From NCBI RefSeq assembly GCF_022346005.1, contig NZ_JAKRMY010000011.1, positions 1 to 64,000 of the forward strand: a stretch of DNA of 64,000 bases, given 5' to 3'. The DNA comes from Corynebacterium sp. ACRPS. Its GTDB lineage: Bacteria; Actinomycetota; Actinomycetes; Mycobacteriales; Mycobacteriaceae. Positions within the stretch are counted from its first letter, which is position 1, and the number at the start of each line of letters is the position of its first letter. The position numbers and the translations under genes are program-made. Shown one piece after another: positions 17,462 through 27,238 of this stretch. Below the pieces are notes generated by a model, which made no database searches, was not told where the DNA came from, and saw only the letters and a list, made by a program, of their open reading frames with translations.

Positions 17462-18648
17462 GCTTCTTCCTCGCTATCCTCTCCTGCGGTGGCTTCCGTG
17501 TGCAGGGTGGAAATGCGCCCCTGGTCCGTATCTTCCACTCCTACCCGGTAACGCACGATGGGCTCTAGGTTATCCGGTAAGTCCTCATCCACCGCGGCGG
17601 TAATTAGCACCTGTTCTGCCGTGGCGGCGAGGTAAACCAGCTGAGTGCGGCGCTTGGCATCGAGCTCGGCAAAGACATCATCCAAGATGAGGACCGGATC
17701 GGATCCCCCATCCTCTCGCAGGAGCTCAAACTCCGCCAGGCGCAGGGCGATGGCATAAGACCAGGTTTCGCCGTGGCTGGCAAAACCCTTGGCCGGCTGA
17801 TCCCCCAGGTGGAGCACGAGATCATCGCGGTGCGGGCCCACCAGAGAGATGCCGCGCTCGATCTCGCGCTGCCGGGCAGTGGCCAGCTCGGTCAGCATGA
17901 CGGCCTCCAGCACCTCGCGGTCAGAGGTATCAATGGTGGATTTATACTCCACGTGCGCAGGCCGCGACTCCGGTGCGAGGCCGGCATAGGCGGCGGGAAT
18001 GTGGTCCAAGAGGGCATCGACAAGCGCAAGGCGCGCCGCAATGACCTGTGCGCCTAAGCGCGCGAGCTGGGCATCCCACGTATCCAGCGTGGACAGGGCC
18101 GATGCGCCGTCGCTATCGCCGTAGCCGCGCCGCAAGCTTGCCGATGCCGACTTCAACAATGCATTGCGCTGCTTTAATACCTTGTCATAATCCGCCTTAA
18201 CCCCAGCTAAGCGCGGGGTGCGCGAGGCGATGATGCTATCGAGATACGCGCGGCGCCCCGCGGGCTCACCGCGCACCAAGGCCAAATCTTCAGGGGAAAA
18301 CAGCACCGTTTTCACCACGCCGAGCAGCTCGCGCGGGCTGCGCAACCTCGTGCGGTTAATCTGCGCCTGGTTGGCGGCATGGGGTTTTATCAGCAGGTGG
18401 GTGGTTAATTCGCGCCCCTGGTTCACGGCAGTAAGGGACACCCGCGCGCTCTGCGCGCCCTGGCGCACCAGCGGCGAATCATGGGAGACGCGGTGGGAAG
18501 ACAGGTGGGCGGTATAGCCCACGGCTTCCACGATATTGGTCTTGCCAAAGCCATTGCGGCCCACAAACAGAGTGATCCCCGGGCCCAGCTCAAGCTTTAG
18601 TTCGGGCCATGAGCGAAAATCCCGAACATCGAGATCCCGTATAAACAT
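17458..18648 (-). CDS. recF: DNA replication and repair protein RecF
   Basis: This 396-residue SMC-like ATPase helps load RecA at gaps. The Walker A motif GRNGFGKT is at residues 30-37, the ABC signature lies in the middle ([20 protein letters not shown]), and Walker B is [12 protein letters not shown]. The length is normal. Its start overlaps the dnaN stop (TAATG) and its stop overlaps the dciA start, so dnaN-recF-dciA form a tightly coupled operon. Confidence 0.97.
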   Translation of the reverse strand: MFIRDLDVRDFRSWPELKLELGPGITLFVGRNGFGKTNIVEAVGYTAHLSSHRVSHDSPLVRQGAQSARVSLTAVNQGRELTTHLLIKPHAANQAQINRTRLRSPRELLGVVKTVLFSPEDLALVRGEPAGRRAYLDSIIASRTPRLAGVKADYDKVLKQRNALLKSASASLRRGYGDSDGASALSTLDTWDAQLARLGAQVIAARLALVDALLDHIPAAYAGLAPESRPAHVEYKSTIDTSDREVLEAVMLTELATARQREIERGISLVGPHRDDLVLHLGDQPAKGFASHGETWSYAIALRLAEFELLREDGGSDPVLILDDVFAELDAKRRTQLVYLAATAEQVLITAAVDEDLPDNLEPIVRYRVGVEDTDQGRISTLHTEATAGEDSEEEA

Positions 18649-19829
18649 TAACCTGGCAGGCGAACCGGCATTAAGAGGTAGGTGAAATTGGTCTGCGGCG
18701 TAGGGAAATTGCCATCCTCATCGGCTTCCGGCAGCTCTTCTGGCTCCGGGATCATGATGGCGGGGCGGGAAGGCTCCGTGAATCCGAAGACCACGCGGTC
18801 GGTGTTGATGACCGCTAGGCCGTCCTTCAGATAGCCCGGGTTGAAGGCGATGAGGAATTCATCGCGGCCGTGGAATGCGCATGGCAGGGTCTCGGTGGCA
18901 TTACCGGCATCGGCGCCGGCGGACAGGGTGACCTGGCCATCGGCAAATTCCATGCGGATCTGCGCATTGCGGTCCGTCAGCAGGGAAACGCGACGAATGG
19001 CTTCTTGCAGCGGTGCCACCTCAACCGAGGCAATATTCGTGTGCGACTTGGGAAGCAAGGGCTGGACGTTTGGGAAGTCCGCATCCAGCATGCGCGTGGT
19101 GGTTTCGCGGTTATCCGCGTGCAGGCCAAAGAGGCCATCGGCGCCGATATTATCGCCGGAGCCCACCGCGATCTCGATGGGATTATTCAAATGCGGATCC
19201 AGGCTGCGCCCGGTATCTTGCAGGGTCTTTGCCGGGACTAGGAGCTTAGCCTCAACGTCCTCAGCCGCTGGCTCCCACTCCAGGGTGCGCATGGCCAAGC
19301 GGAAGCGGTCCGTAGCCGTCATCTCAATATCCTTGCCGTGGATATCCATGTGCACGCCAGTGAGCATGGGCAGGGTGTCATCCTTGCCGGCTGCGGATGC
19401 TACCTGCTGGATGGCCTCTGCGAAGAGCTGCGGCTGGATCGTGCCGGTGACCTCAGGCAATACCGGCAATTGCGGGTAATCATCGAGCGGGATAAGCGGT
19501 AGCTCGAAGCGGGAGGAACCACAGGCAACCAAAGCCTTGGAATCTACCTGGGAGATCTCCACTTCCTTATTGGGCAAGGTAGCCACGATATCGGAAAGCA
19601 ACTTACCGGCAACAGCGATCTGGCCGGGCTCATCCACCATGCCGGCGATGCGCACCTTGGTAGAAACCTCGTAATCAAAGCCGGTGAACTCTAAGCCGTT
19701 GTCATCAGCGGTGATGAGCATCGCGCGCAGCACCGGTTGGGTGACCTTGGAAGGCAGGCTGCGGGCAACCCACGCTACGGCGTTGGCAAGGTCATCTTTG
19801 GCAACGCGAAATGACACGGCTTCATCCAT
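18648..19829 (-). CDS. dnaN: DNA polymerase III sliding clamp (beta subunit)
   Basis: This 393-residue protein has the three-domain clamp architecture, with the conserved [22 protein letters not shown] start and MPVRLPG ending that forms the peptide-binding groove. The start at 19829 (MDEAVSF) follows an AGAGGAG ribosome binding site. A longer frame reaching 19973 runs into the origin region and has no support. The clamp tethers DNA polymerase III to DNA and recruits other repair factors. Confidence 0.97.
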   Translation of the reverse strand: MDEAVSFRVAKDDLANAVAWVARSLPSKVTQPVLRAMLITADDNGLEFTGFDYEVSTKVRIAGMVDEPGQIAVAGKLLSDIVATLPNKEVEISQVDSKALVACGSSRFELPLIPLDDYPQLPVLPEVTGTIQPQLFAEAIQQVASAAGKDDTLPMLTGVHMDIHGKDIEMTATDRFRLAMRTLEWEPAAEDVEAKLLVPAKTLQDTGRSLDPHLNNPIEIAVGSGDNIGADGLFGLHADNRETTTRMLDADFPNVQPLLPKSHTNIASVEVAPLQEAIRRVSLLTDRNAQIRMEFADGQVTLSAGADAGNATETLPCAFHGRDEFLIAFNPGYLKDGLAVINTDRVVFGFTEPSRPAIMIPEPEELPEADEDGNFPTPQTNFTYLLMPVRLPG

Positions 19830-20000
19830 GGTGCGAAGAGCTCCTCTTTGGCGGGGTAGGAATGTGTAACTTTCAAAAGCTGGCTTCCAACTTACCGCAT
19901 CCGGTGAGCCTTGTAATTTTCCCTCCGCCCGTCCGAGCCAGCGCCGCGTGCTCGGCGCCGGGCACAATTCCACACATCCCCTTTCTACTTACAAGATCAG

Positions 20001-20037
20001 AGAAATAATTTAGTAGTAGTAATAAGCGTTGTGGGAT
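20001..20037 (+). promoter_or_regulatory. Probable DNA unwinding element with DnaA-trio
   Basis: AGAAATAATT is followed by TAGTAGTAGTAATAAG (20011-20026), a run of TAG/TAA triplets at 3-bp spacing, then a short GC step and a degenerate DnaA box TGTGGGAT (20030-20037). This order, AT-rich DNA then trios then GC-rich spacer then DnaA box, matches the basal unwinding module described for Bacillus subtilis. Confidence 0.65.
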
Positions 20038-20126
20038 CTGTGATCAACGGGGTAAATGACAAGTTCAGCGCGGCGATCCGGGGTGTGCCAATTCTTGTGA
20101 TCTTGCTGTGATCAACCGGCCCGGAG

Positions 20127-20161
20127 TGTGGATAAATTGGCGGGTCATCGTTTTATCCACA
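20127..20161. promoter_or_regulatory. Pair of convergent perfect DnaA boxes
   Basis: TGTGGATAA at 20127-20135 and its complement TTATCCACA at 20153-20161 are 17 bp apart and face each other within oriC. Confidence 0.85.
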
Positions 20162-20286
20162 GCCTGTACTAGTTTTCCACGGATCTGCACACAGTGTTGA
20201 TCACAGGGGCGTCTGTGCTGGATAGGGCCTGTGGAATTTAAAACTGTGAGCAAAATCTACAAATTACATCCGTGAAATTACACAGG

Positions 20287-20307
20287 TGTGGATAACTCTG
20301 TGGATAG
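20287..20307 (+). promoter_or_regulatory. Tandem DnaA boxes
   Basis: A perfect TGTGGATAA (20287-20295) is followed 3 bp later by TGTGGATAG (20299-20307), which has one mismatch. A dimer of DnaA could bind side by side here. Confidence 0.8.
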
Positions 20308-20395
20308 CTGTTCATACGGTCTTTACAGGGACATAACCGCAGGTAGGCGGTGGTGGAAGGTGGAGGGCACCGGGAAGCGCGGCGCCTGCTTACAA

Positions 20396-20430
20396 AAATG
20401 GCGCCTTCCTGTTATTTAAGGAAGACGCCA
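20396..20430 (-). terminator. dnaA terminator
   Basis: On the minus strand, TGGCGTCTTCCT pairs with AGGAAGGCGCCA (one mismatch) and a run of T follows. It is 19 bp after the dnaA stop and keeps dnaA transcription out of oriC. Confidence 0.85.
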
Positions 20431-20448
20431 CCGAGTGGTTCGTTTGAT

Positions 20449-22149
20449 CTAGGCGCGACCGCGATTCTTGATGCGCTGGGTCAGGGACTGAATCTCGTCG
20501 TAGGTATTGCGCTTTTCCGTCATCTCTTTGCGGATCTTGCGATCGGCATAGATCACCGTGGTGTGGTCCTTGCCGCCGAATTGCTCGCCAATCTTGGGCA
20601 GCGATAGCTCGGTCAATTCGCGGCAGAGGTACATCGCCAGCTGGCGGGCATGAGCCACCGCGCGCTTCTTACCAGCACCGCGCAGGGTTTCTACATCAAT
20701 ATCGAAGTATTCCGCGGTGACCTCCATGATGGAGGCCGCGGTAATTTGCCTGTCAGCAGAATCCGGCGCGAGATCGCGCAATGCAATTTCTGCCATTTCC
20801 ACGTTGATCGGCTCATTGACCAGGGAGGAGTAGGCGGAGACGCGAATGAGCGCGCCCTCGAGCTCGCGAATGGAAGACTCGAAGCGCGAGGCGATGAGCT
20901 CCAGGACGGAGCGATCCACCTCAGTGCCATCGGCGGCGGCCTTCTTCATCAAAATGGCGATGCGGGTTTCCAGGTCAGGCGGTTGAATATCTGTAATCAA
21001 CCCACCCTCAAAGCGGGTGCGCAGGCGGTCTTCCAGCGTGGTGAGCTGTTTTGGCGGGCGGTCCGAGGACAAAATGATCTGTTTATTGGCCTGGTGCAGC
21101 GCATTGAAGGTGTGGAAGAACTCCTCCTGCGTGGATTCCTTGCCCTCTAAGAACTGGATGTCATCCACCATCAAGATATCGAGGTTGCGGTAGCGCCGCT
21201 TGAAGGATTCCTGGCGGTCATCGCGCAAGGAATTAATATAATCATTCGTAAATTCTTCCGAGGACACGTACTTCACGCGCAGCCCCGGGTGCAGCACCTG
21301 TGCGTAGTTGCCGGCGGCATGCAAAAGGTGCGTTTTGCCCAGTCCAGAACCACCCCAAATAAATAGCGGGTTATAGGCGCGGGCGGGATTTTCCGCCACC
21401 GCCACCGCCGCGCCATTGGCAAAACGATTCGATGAACCGATGACGAAGCTTTCAAAAGTGTGCTTCGGGTTCAGCGAGGTCTCCCGGTTGGGATCGTGCG
21501 CCGGGGCTTCCCGCGGAATGCGCGCGGCATTCGCAGATCCGCCGAACTCTGGTTGCTGGCGGTTATCGTCCTGCTGGCTGGTGTAGTGCTCCGCCAATTC
21601 ATCCAGGCTTGCCGGGGCATGGCTGGACCGCCAATTAGGCGGGGTCTGACCTGCGGTGGGGTTGTTATTTCCGCGGGCTGCCGCCGCATCCGTTTGCTGG
21701 GGGCGAGAGACGTAATTGTGCGCGGAGGAAGAATCGGTCTGCGCCGGTGGCATGTGCTGTGCCGGCGGGTTGGGTTGGGAGGAAGGGGCCTGCGTGCTTG
21801 CCGATGCCCCTCCTGGTGCCGGCTGCGAATTCGATGGGTCAGCCGGCGGTTGTGGTTCTTGCGGGGTAGCCAAAGTGACGGCGAAGGAACACGGGCGGCC
21901 GAGGTGGCGGGTAAGGGCCTTGGAGATGTATCCGCCGAGCTCATTTTCTACAACTTCTTTGGCGTTGACATTTTCCGCTGCGACAAGCGTGTAGCCTTCC
22001 ACCATCATGATCGGGCGAACCAGCTGCAGGTAGAGCCGTTGCGTATGCGAAAAGCTCGGGACCTCAGAGTTGGGCTGCTCGGATTGCGCGAGCAGATCAT
22101 CGACGATCGCGCGCCAGACAGCTTCTAGGTTCGCTTGTGGTTCAGTCAC
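20449..22149 (-). CDS. dnaA: Chromosomal replication initiator DnaA
   Basis: This 566-residue initiator is made of domain I (about residues 1-90), a long Pro/Gln/Ala-rich linker (95-225), the AAA+ domain with Walker A GGSGLGKT (266-273) and Walker [10 protein letters not shown], and domain IV with the box-recognition helix [15 protein letters not shown]. The extended linker is usual in actinobacteria. The start is GTG with GAAGG 8 nt before it. DnaA boxes flank the gene on both sides, so autoregulation is likely. Confidence 0.98.
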   Translation of the reverse strand: MTEPQANLEAVWRAIVDDLLAQSEQPNSEVPSFSHTQRLYLQLVRPIMMVEGYTLVAAENVNAKEVVENELGGYISKALTRHLGRPCSFAVTLATPQEPQPPADPSNSQPAPGGASASTQAPSSQPNPPAQHMPPAQTDSSSAHNYVSRPQQTDAAAARGNNNPTAGQTPPNWRSSHAPASLDELAEHYTSQQDDNRQQPEFGGSANAARIPREAPAHDPNRETSLNPKHTFESFVIGSSNRFANGAAVAVAENPARAYNPLFIWGGSGLGKTHLLHAAGNYAQVLHPGLRVKYVSSEEFTNDYINSLRDDRQESFKRRYRNLDILMVDDIQFLEGKESTQEEFFHTFNALHQANKQIILSSDRPPKQLTTLEDRLRTRFEGGLITDIQPPDLETRIAILMKKAAADGTEVDRSVLELIASRFESSIRELEGALIRVSAYSSLVNEPINVEMAEIALRDLAPDSADRQITAASIMEVTAEYFDIDVETLRGAGKKRAVAHARQLAMYLCRELTELSLPKIGEQFGGKDHTTVIYADRKIRKEMTEKRNTYDEIQSLTQRIKNRGRA

Positions 22150-22821
22150 AACGGGCTACCTTCAATAATTCTCTCGGGGACGGGTGGACAGTAAATAACA
22201 AATTCCACGGTGGATTCCACCGCGGTTTTCACAGTGGTTTTTATCGAGTCACCTCGATCTCCACAGAGTTATCCACAGGTGTGGAAGAAATAGTTATTCA
22301 CAGCTTAGTGCATGGCTGTGGATAACTTGTGATAGGCCACTTTATGGTCTTGTACTGCGGAAACCCTAAAACTCTCAAGTGGTTATTTAGAGTTATCCAC
22401 AACGGTGCACGTGCTGTGGAATTCGATTCCTTAGTTCTACCGCCGCAAAGGTGGGTGTGTCTAACGGAAGATTTATACTTAAAACGCAGGCGGCTATAGA
22501 CCATTGCGGCGCGAAGGATTAGCCGCAGCATGAGCGCCAAAACTGGCCTTCTAGCTGCAGGAAAAAACACTTATGTAATTTCGGGTGTACCCGAGTGTCG
22601 ATTTGTTTCCAGCGGTTTAAATCACGTAATCTGGCATGGTCTATTGCAACAGAGAGTTGCGCGTGAACAGGACAGCGTCACTTCGCATTGGCTGGGCTAC
22701 CAGAGCTCGCCGAGCGTTCGGATAACAGTGACGCGTCAGGTTCATGGAATCCATTCATCAGTGGATATGCTGCCCCTTTGTGGCGGCAGTATGTCCACGT
22801 ACAACTTCAAGGAGAATTGAC
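22150..22821. other. dnaA-rpmH intergenic region with DnaA boxes
   Basis: This 672-bp non-coding gap separates the divergent dnaA and rpmH genes and must hold both promoters. DnaA boxes occur at 22269-22277 (TTATCCACA), 22294-22302 (TTATTCACA), 22317-22325 (TGTGGATAA) and 22393-22401 (TTATCCACA). Between 22402 and 22807 I see no clear element apart from the rpmH ribosome binding site. Confidence 0.75.
22269..22401. promoter_or_regulatory. Cluster of DnaA boxes upstream of dnaA
   Basis: Three boxes of TTATCCACA type in either orientation and one TTATTCACA lie within 133 bp upstream of the dnaA start. They could serve dnaA autoregulation or form a second part of a bipartite origin. Confidence 0.75.
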
Positions 22822-22965
22822 GTGGCAAAGGGTAAGCGCACGTTCCAGCCGAACAACCGTCGCCGTGCACGTAAGCACGGTTTCCGCACTCGCATGAGCA
22901 CCCGCTCCGGTCGTGCAATTGTGGCCGCTCGCCGCAAGAAGGGCCGCGCAAAGCTGTCCGCATAA
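22822..22965 (+). CDS. rpmH: 50S ribosomal protein L34
   Basis: This 47-residue, very basic protein has the L34 pattern [21 protein letters not shown]. It begins with GTG at 22822 behind a strong AAGGAG. Longer upstream in-frame starts (for example 22744) only add non-family sequence and are rejected. It is the first gene of the rpmH-rnpA-yidD-yidC-rsmG cluster and is divergent from dnaA. Confidence 0.97.
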   Translation: MAKGKRTFQPNNRRRARKHGFRTRMSTRSGRAIVAARRKKGRAKLSA

Positions 22966-22968
22966 GTC

Positions 22969-23349
22969 ATGCTGCCAGCCCACCACAAGCTCACATCGCC
23001 GCCGCAATTTCGGCGGACGATGAAGGGCAGTCGCCGGCAGGGCACTCGCACCGTCGTCGTGCATGCGCGCGATACCATGAGTGCGGATTCCAATGGCACC
23101 ATGGGCAATCCGGCCGACATCGCGGCCACCGGGCCGCGATTCGGCCTCATTGTTTCTAAAGCCGTCGGGAATGCAGTGGTACGCCACCGCACCTCCCGGC
23201 GGCTTCGCCATGTGTGCATGACACTTATCCCCAAGCTCCCAGCGGGCGTGGATGTCGTGATTCGTGCGCTACCTGCAAGCGCGACTGCTACCAGTGAGCA
23301 ATTAGAAAAAGATATTACTAAGGCGCTGCGCAAGCAATGGGATATTTAA
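22969..23349 (+). CDS. rnpA: Ribonuclease P protein component
   Basis: This 126-residue basic protein assists the RNase P RNA in tRNA 5' processing. The family signature is present as [25 protein letters not shown] (G-N-A-V-x-R-x-R-x-x-R-R). It starts three bases after rpmH and its last 13 bases overlap yidD, so expression is coupled. Confidence 0.95.
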   Translation: MLPAHHKLTSPPQFRRTMKGSRRQGTRTVVVHARDTMSADSNGTMGNPADIAATGPRFGLIVSKAVGNAVVRHRTSRRLRHVCMTLIPKLPAGVDVVIRALPASATATSEQLEKDITKALRKQWDI

Positions 23350-23618
23350 ATACCCGTGGGGAAGAAATTCCTGCAGCCTCTGGACTGGCCGCACCGTTGG
23401 TTAAAGCGGTTCGTTTCTACCAAAAACATGTCTCGGGCCTTAAGATGGTATCAACCTGTCGGTTCGAACCGACATGCAGTGCTTATGCCTTAGAGGCGTT
23501 GTCCAGACACGGCGCGTTTAAAGGTACGGCGATGGCAATGGCTAGGGTGTGCAAATGTGGGCCCTGGCATCCGGGCGGATTCGATCCAGTCCCGGTACCG
23601 GTCACCAACAACAACTGA
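23337..23618 (+). CDS. yidD: Membrane protein insertion efficiency factor YidD
   Basis: This 93-residue protein has the YidD pattern: an amphipathic [12 protein letters not shown] segment near the start, then [23 protein letters not shown] and [13 protein letters not shown]. The conserved cysteines are present. YidD sits at the inner membrane and helps YidC-dependent insertion. It overlaps rnpA and is 13 bp upstream of yidC, the usual context. Confidence 0.95.
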   Translation: MGYLNTRGEEIPAASGLAAPLVKAVRFYQKHVSGLKMVSTCRFEPTCSAYALEALSRHGAFKGTAMAMARVCKCGPWHPGGFDPVPVPVTNNN

Positions 23619-23631
23619 GGATTAAACACTC

Positions 23632-24615
23632 GTGCTTAATTTCATTTACTGGCCAATTTCGGCCGTTTTATGGTTCTGGCACTGGCTGCTATCCCTCGTA
23701 ATGGATCCCGCCTGGGGCATTACGTGGATTTTGGCCATCGTGCTGCTGACCTGGACGCTGAAGGCGCTCATGGTCAAGCCCACCGTGAGCCAGATCCGAT
23801 CTTCACGCAAGATGCAGGAAATCCAGCCCAAGGTGCAGGAAATCCGCGCGAAGTACGGCAACGATCAGGCTCGAGCCGCGCAGGAAATGCAGAAGGTCTA
23901 TAAGGAATCTGGCGTTCGCCCGATGGCCGGCTGCCTTCCGGTCTTGGTTCAGATTCCAATGTTCATTGGTCTTTTCCACGTGCTGCGCTCGTTCGACCGC
24001 ACGGTTGCTGTAGCCGGCGGCATTGGACACCCCAGCGGCGAACCGATGTCCATTGAGGCCAACGCCAATACCGCGAACTACATCTTTAAGCCGGAGCTCG
24101 TCCAGCAGTTCTTGGATGCCAAGATCTTTGGCGTTCCGCTGGTTACTAACCTCCGCCTGAACTCGCCCCTGGTGGAAGGCGTTACCACTACCACCCAGGC
24201 GGCGTTCATCATTGTGCCGATGATTGCCGTCATTGTGGTGCTGATGCACTTTAACGCGCGCATGAGCCTGAACCGCCAAGAAAAGCGCCGCGCCCAGGGC
24301 AAGACTTCCGCCCCGCAGGGTCAGAATGCGGAAATGATGCAGCAGCAGATGGCAATGATGTCCAAGATGATGCTGTGGGTCATGCCCGCAATGCTGATCT
24401 TTTCCGGCTTCATCTGGCCCATCGGTTTGCTGTTCTACATGCTGTCCAACACCGTGTGGACCTTCTTCCAGACCCGCATCATCTACGGCAAGATGGACCG
24501 CGAAGAAGAAGAGGAAGAGGCCGCTAAGATTGAGGCCAAGCGCACCACCGCTCCAAAGCCAGGCGCTCGCAAGAAAGATAACCGCACCAAGAAACAGCGG
24601 AAGAACGACAATTAA
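23632..24615 (+). CDS. yidC: Membrane protein insertase YidC/Oxa1 family
   Basis: This 327-residue integral membrane protein has five hydrophobic regions and a conserved cytoplasmic loop (KMQEIQPKVQEIRAKYGND). VRPMAGCLPVLVQIPMFIGLFHVLR follows and the C-terminal tail is strongly basic and Lys-rich. Unlike E. coli YidC it lacks the big periplasmic domain, as in Gram-positive members. The start is GTG at 23632. It inserts and folds membrane proteins. Confidence 0.95.
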   Translation: MLNFIYWPISAVLWFWHWLLSLVMDPAWGITWILAIVLLTWTLKALMVKPTVSQIRSSRKMQEIQPKVQEIRAKYGNDQARAAQEMQKVYKESGVRPMAGCLPVLVQIPMFIGLFHVLRSFDRTVAVAGGIGHPSGEPMSIEANANTANYIFKPELVQQFLDAKIFGVPLVTNLRLNSPLVEGVTTTTQAAFIIVPMIAVIVVLMHFNARMSLNRQEKRRAQGKTSAPQGQNAEMMQQQMAMMSKMMLWVMPAMLIFSGFIWPIGLLFYMLSNTVWTFFQTRIIYGKMDREEEEEEAAKIEAKRTTAPKPGARKKDNRTKKQRKNDN

Positions 24616-24639
24616 ACAGCTACTGAGGAGATTCTCATA

Positions 24640-25248
24640 GTGTCCGAGATGGACCCGTCTGCAGTATTTGGCTCTCGCCTGCCGCTCGCGCAGGAATACC
24701 ACGATTCGCTCGCTACAGACGGGTCCACTCGTGGTTTTATCGGCCCGCGCGAGGTACCGCGGCTGTGGGAGCGCCACATCTTAAACTGCGCCGTCATTGA
24801 ACAAGTCATTCCGGAAGGCACCACGGTTATCGATGTCGGCTCTGGTGCCGGGCTGCCCGGCATCCCGCTGGCCATCGCCCGCCCCGATCTGCATATCACG
24901 CTCATTGAGCCGCTTTTAAAGCGCTATAACTACCTCAACGAGGTGACCGAAAAGCTGGGGCTAGATAATGTCACCGTGTTGCGAGGGCGCGCGGAAGAAG
25001 GCCCCATTAAAAAGGCAGTGGTCGGCGCGGATGTGGTGACCTCCCGCGCAGTAGCACCCCTGGGAAGGCTGGCAAAGTGGTCTCTTCCCTTGGTGCGTAA
25101 GGGCGGGGAAATGATCGCGCTGAAGGGTTCTTCTGTACACGAAGAACTAGAGCGCGATGCCGCGGATATTCAGAAAGCCGGCGGCGGAAAAGCCGAGGTC
25201 ACGACCGTTCACGGAACCACGATTATCCGTGTCCCGCGCGTGAACTAA
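24640..25248 (+). CDS. rsmG: 16S rRNA (guanine-527-N7)-methyltransferase
   Basis: This 202-residue SAM-dependent methyltransferase (formerly GidB) has motif I as [17 protein letters not shown], then the family pattern [15 protein letters not shown] and [19 protein letters not shown]. It modifies G527 of 16S rRNA; loss gives low-level streptomycin resistance in other bacteria. The GTG start is behind GAGGAGA. Its stop TAA forms part of the probable -10 box of parA. Confidence 0.95.
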   Translation: MSEMDPSAVFGSRLPLAQEYHDSLATDGSTRGFIGPREVPRLWERHILNCAVIEQVIPEGTTVIDVGSGAGLPGIPLAIARPDLHITLIEPLLKRYNYLNEVTEKLGLDNVTVLRGRAEEGPIKKAVVGADVVTSRAVAPLGRLAKWSLPLVRKGGEMIALKGSSVHEELERDAADIQKAGGGKAEVTTVHGTTIIRVPRVN

Positions 25249-25251
25249 AGT
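25246..25251 (+). promoter_or_regulatory. -10 box of a probable leaderless parA promoter
   Basis: TAAAGT lies 7 nt before the parA ATG at 25259, so transcription would start at or next to the start codon. It overlaps the rsmG stop codon. Confidence 0.5.
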
Positions 25252-25258
25252 AGACGGC

Positions 25259-26107
25259 ATGACTAATCCGCGCCTTATCACCATTGCCAACCAGAAGGGC
25301 GGCGTAGGTAAAACCACCTCCGCCGCTAACTTGGCCGCAGCCCTTGCTACTGAAGGCAAGAAGGTATTGGTCATTGACCTTGACCCCCAGGGAAACGCAT
25401 CGACCGCCATGGGCGCGGAACATAGCTCAGGGACTGATTCCAGCTATGAATTGCTCTTGGGTGATTGCACTGCGGAAAAGGCCATGCAGGCTTCCCCGCA
25501 CAATTCCAACCTTTATTGCATCCCCGCGACTATCGATCTCGCCGGCGCGGAAATTGAGATGGTCTCTCTCGTGCGCCGCGAGTTTCGGCTTTACGATGCC
25601 CTGCATAAAGGGTTCCTAGAAGATCACGGCTTTGAATACGTCTTTATCGATTGCCCGCCATCTTTGGGCTTGCTGACGATCAATGCCATGACGTGTGCGG
25701 AAGAAGTCATCATTCCTATCCAGTGCGAGTACTACGCACTGGAGGGCGTGGGCCAGTTACTGGGCAATATCACGATGATTCGCGAGCACCTCAATGAAGA
25801 TCTCCATATCTCTGCGGTGCTCCTTACCATGTATGATGCACGTACGCGTTTGGCTGAGGATGTGGCCGATAACGTTCGTGAGCAATTTGGCGCCGTTGTC
25901 ATGGGCAATGTCATCCCGCGTTCCGTGCGCGTCTCAGAGGCACCTGGTTACGGGACCACGGTGATTGATTACGCCCCTTCATCCACGGGTGCACGGGCGT
26001 ATCTCGCCGCGGCTCGCGAGCTCAACAGGCGCGGTGATTATCGCCCGCATCCCACTACGGGGGCGATTGGCGTGAGCCCCGAAATTTATGCGGAATTGGA
26101 AGGATAG
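25259..26107 (+). CDS. parA: Chromosome partitioning ATPase ParA
   Basis: This 282-residue ATPase has the deviant Walker A motif KGGVGKTT (13-20), Walker A' VLVIDLDPQGNAST and Walker B FIDCPPSLGLL. ParA binds DNA nonspecifically as an ATP dimer and moves ParB-parS complexes apart. No ribosome binding site is visible, which agrees with the leaderless promoter. parB follows after 6 bp. Confidence 0.97.
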   Translation: MTNPRLITIANQKGGVGKTTSAANLAAALATEGKKVLVIDLDPQGNASTAMGAEHSSGTDSSYELLLGDCTAEKAMQASPHNSNLYCIPATIDLAGAEIEMVSLVRREFRLYDALHKGFLEDHGFEYVFIDCPPSLGLLTINAMTCAEEVIIPIQCEYYALEGVGQLLGNITMIREHLNEDLHISAVLLTMYDARTRLAEDVADNVREQFGAVVMGNVIPRSVRVSEAPGYGTTVIDYAPSSTGARAYLAAARELNRRGDYRPHPTTGAIGVSPEIYAELEG

Positions 26108-26113
26108 GATTTC

Positions 26114-27154
26114 ATGGCAGAACAAAAGCAAGGTGGCCTAGGCAAAGGCTTGGCCGCTCTCATCCCGTCCGGCCCCGACGCGCCCACCCGCAAGCCACGG
26201 CTGGGTGATTCCGCCGCAGATATTATCTTGGGAAATTCCACGGGCAATAGCGAGCGTAAGGCACGCGGTGAGAAGCGCGTGAAGGGCGCTCCCACCATCC
26301 AACAAGGCTCTGGGTCCAAGTCCTCCAAGAAGCGGCAAGCTACGCCGGCAGCAATCGGGGCGACCTACCGCGAGATTTCCGTGGGGGAAATCGTCCCGAA
26401 CCCCAAGCAGCCGCGTACCGTTTTTGATGAGGATGAGCTCAGCGAACTGGTTCATTCCATCCGCGAATTCGGCCTCCTGCAGCCGGTCGTCGTCCGCCCC
26501 TCCGAGGAGGGCGGATTTGAGCTCATCATGGGTGAGCGTCGTTGGCGCGCCTCCTCCAAGGCTGGTTTGGCCACCATCCCTGCCATCGTGCGCGATACCA
26601 AAGATGACAACCTGCTGCGCGATGCCCTGCTGGAAAACATTCACCGCGTCCAGCTCAACCCTTTGGAAGAGGCACACGCCTATCAGCAGCTTTTGGAAGA
26701 GTTCGGCGTTACCCAGAACGAACTAGCGGACCGCATTGGCCGCTCCCGCCCGCAGGTGACCAACATGCTCCGCCTGTTGCGGTTGCCTGTGGAAGTGCAA
26801 AAGCGAGTCGCCGCAGGCACCCTCTCGGCTGGTCACGCCCGCGCTATCTTGGGCCTCGATGACAAGGAAGCGATGGACTACATCGCGGACCGGGTTATTT
26901 CGGAAGGCCTGTCCGTGCGCGCCACCGAGGAAGCCGTGACGCTGTATAAGCGCGACGGGAAGCCTGCGGAGAATAAGAAGAAGTCTCAGGTACCGCAGCC
27001 GCAATTTTTCACCGACTCGGCTGAGCGCCTCTCAGATCGCTTCGATACTAAGGTCACCGTGACCATGGGTAAGCGCAAGGGCAAGATGGTCGTAGAATTT
27101 GGCGACCAAGAAGACTTCGAGCGCATCATGGCGCTGATGGAGCGGGATAAATAA
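26114..27154 (+). CDS. parB: Chromosome partitioning protein ParB (CTPase)
   Basis: This 346-residue protein opens with the ParA-stimulating segment ([12 protein letters not shown]). It then has the ParB/Srx CTPase domain with PNPKQPR and [12 protein letters not shown] and the partly acidic [15 protein letters not shown] region. The parS-binding helix-turn-helix ([26 protein letters not shown]) and a C-terminal dimerisation domain follow. Its target sites are the eight parS or parS-like sequences at 48.3-59.6 kb. Confidence 0.97.
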   Translation: MAEQKQGGLGKGLAALIPSGPDAPTRKPRLGDSAADIILGNSTGNSERKARGEKRVKGAPTIQQGSGSKSSKKRQATPAAIGATYREISVGEIVPNPKQPRTVFDEDELSELVHSIREFGLLQPVVVRPSEEGGFELIMGERRWRASSKAGLATIPAIVRDTKDDNLLRDALLENIHRVQLNPLEEAHAYQQLLEEFGVTQNELADRIGRSRPQVTNMLRLLRLPVEVQKRVAAGTLSAGHARAILGLDDKEAMDYIADRVISEGLSVRATEEAVTLYKRDGKPAENKKKSQVPQPQFFTDSAERLSDRFDTKVTVTMGKRKGKMVVEFGDQEDFERIMALMERDK

Positions 27155-27202
27155 CTGGCTCCTGCGGCAGGTTCCCCAGGTACCTGCCGAGTTCCCATCG
27201 TT

Positions 27203-27238
27203 AGTGCCCTCCTCTTCAGAGCGAGGGCACTATTTTTT
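27203..27238. terminator. Terminator between parB and the convergent transporter gene
   Basis: AGTGCCCTC and GAGGGCACT form a 9-bp stem with a T-run on the plus side. The 3' end of the minus-strand transporter gene (stop at 27230) lies inside it. Confidence 0.85.

Larger units (their letters stand above)
19830..20448. other. oriC: Chromosomal replication origin (oriC), dnaN-dnaA intergenic region
   Basis: This 619-bp non-coding region lies between dnaN and dnaA. It contains DnaA boxes TGTGGATAA (20127-20135), TTATCCACA (20153-20161) and TGTGGATAA (20287-20295), plus a one-mismatch copy TGTGGATAG (20299-20307). Several GTGATCA/TGATCAC elements lie between them. An AT-rich stretch (19999-20026) next to a DnaA-trio-like run lies toward dnaN, the expected unwinding side. 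The dnaA terminator closes it at 20396-20430. Confidence 0.92.

Noticed and set aside
18648..19973. Longer dnaN start at 19973
   Set aside because: The additional residues run into oriC-type DNA and are unlike any clamp N-terminus. The ATG at 19829 matches the family.
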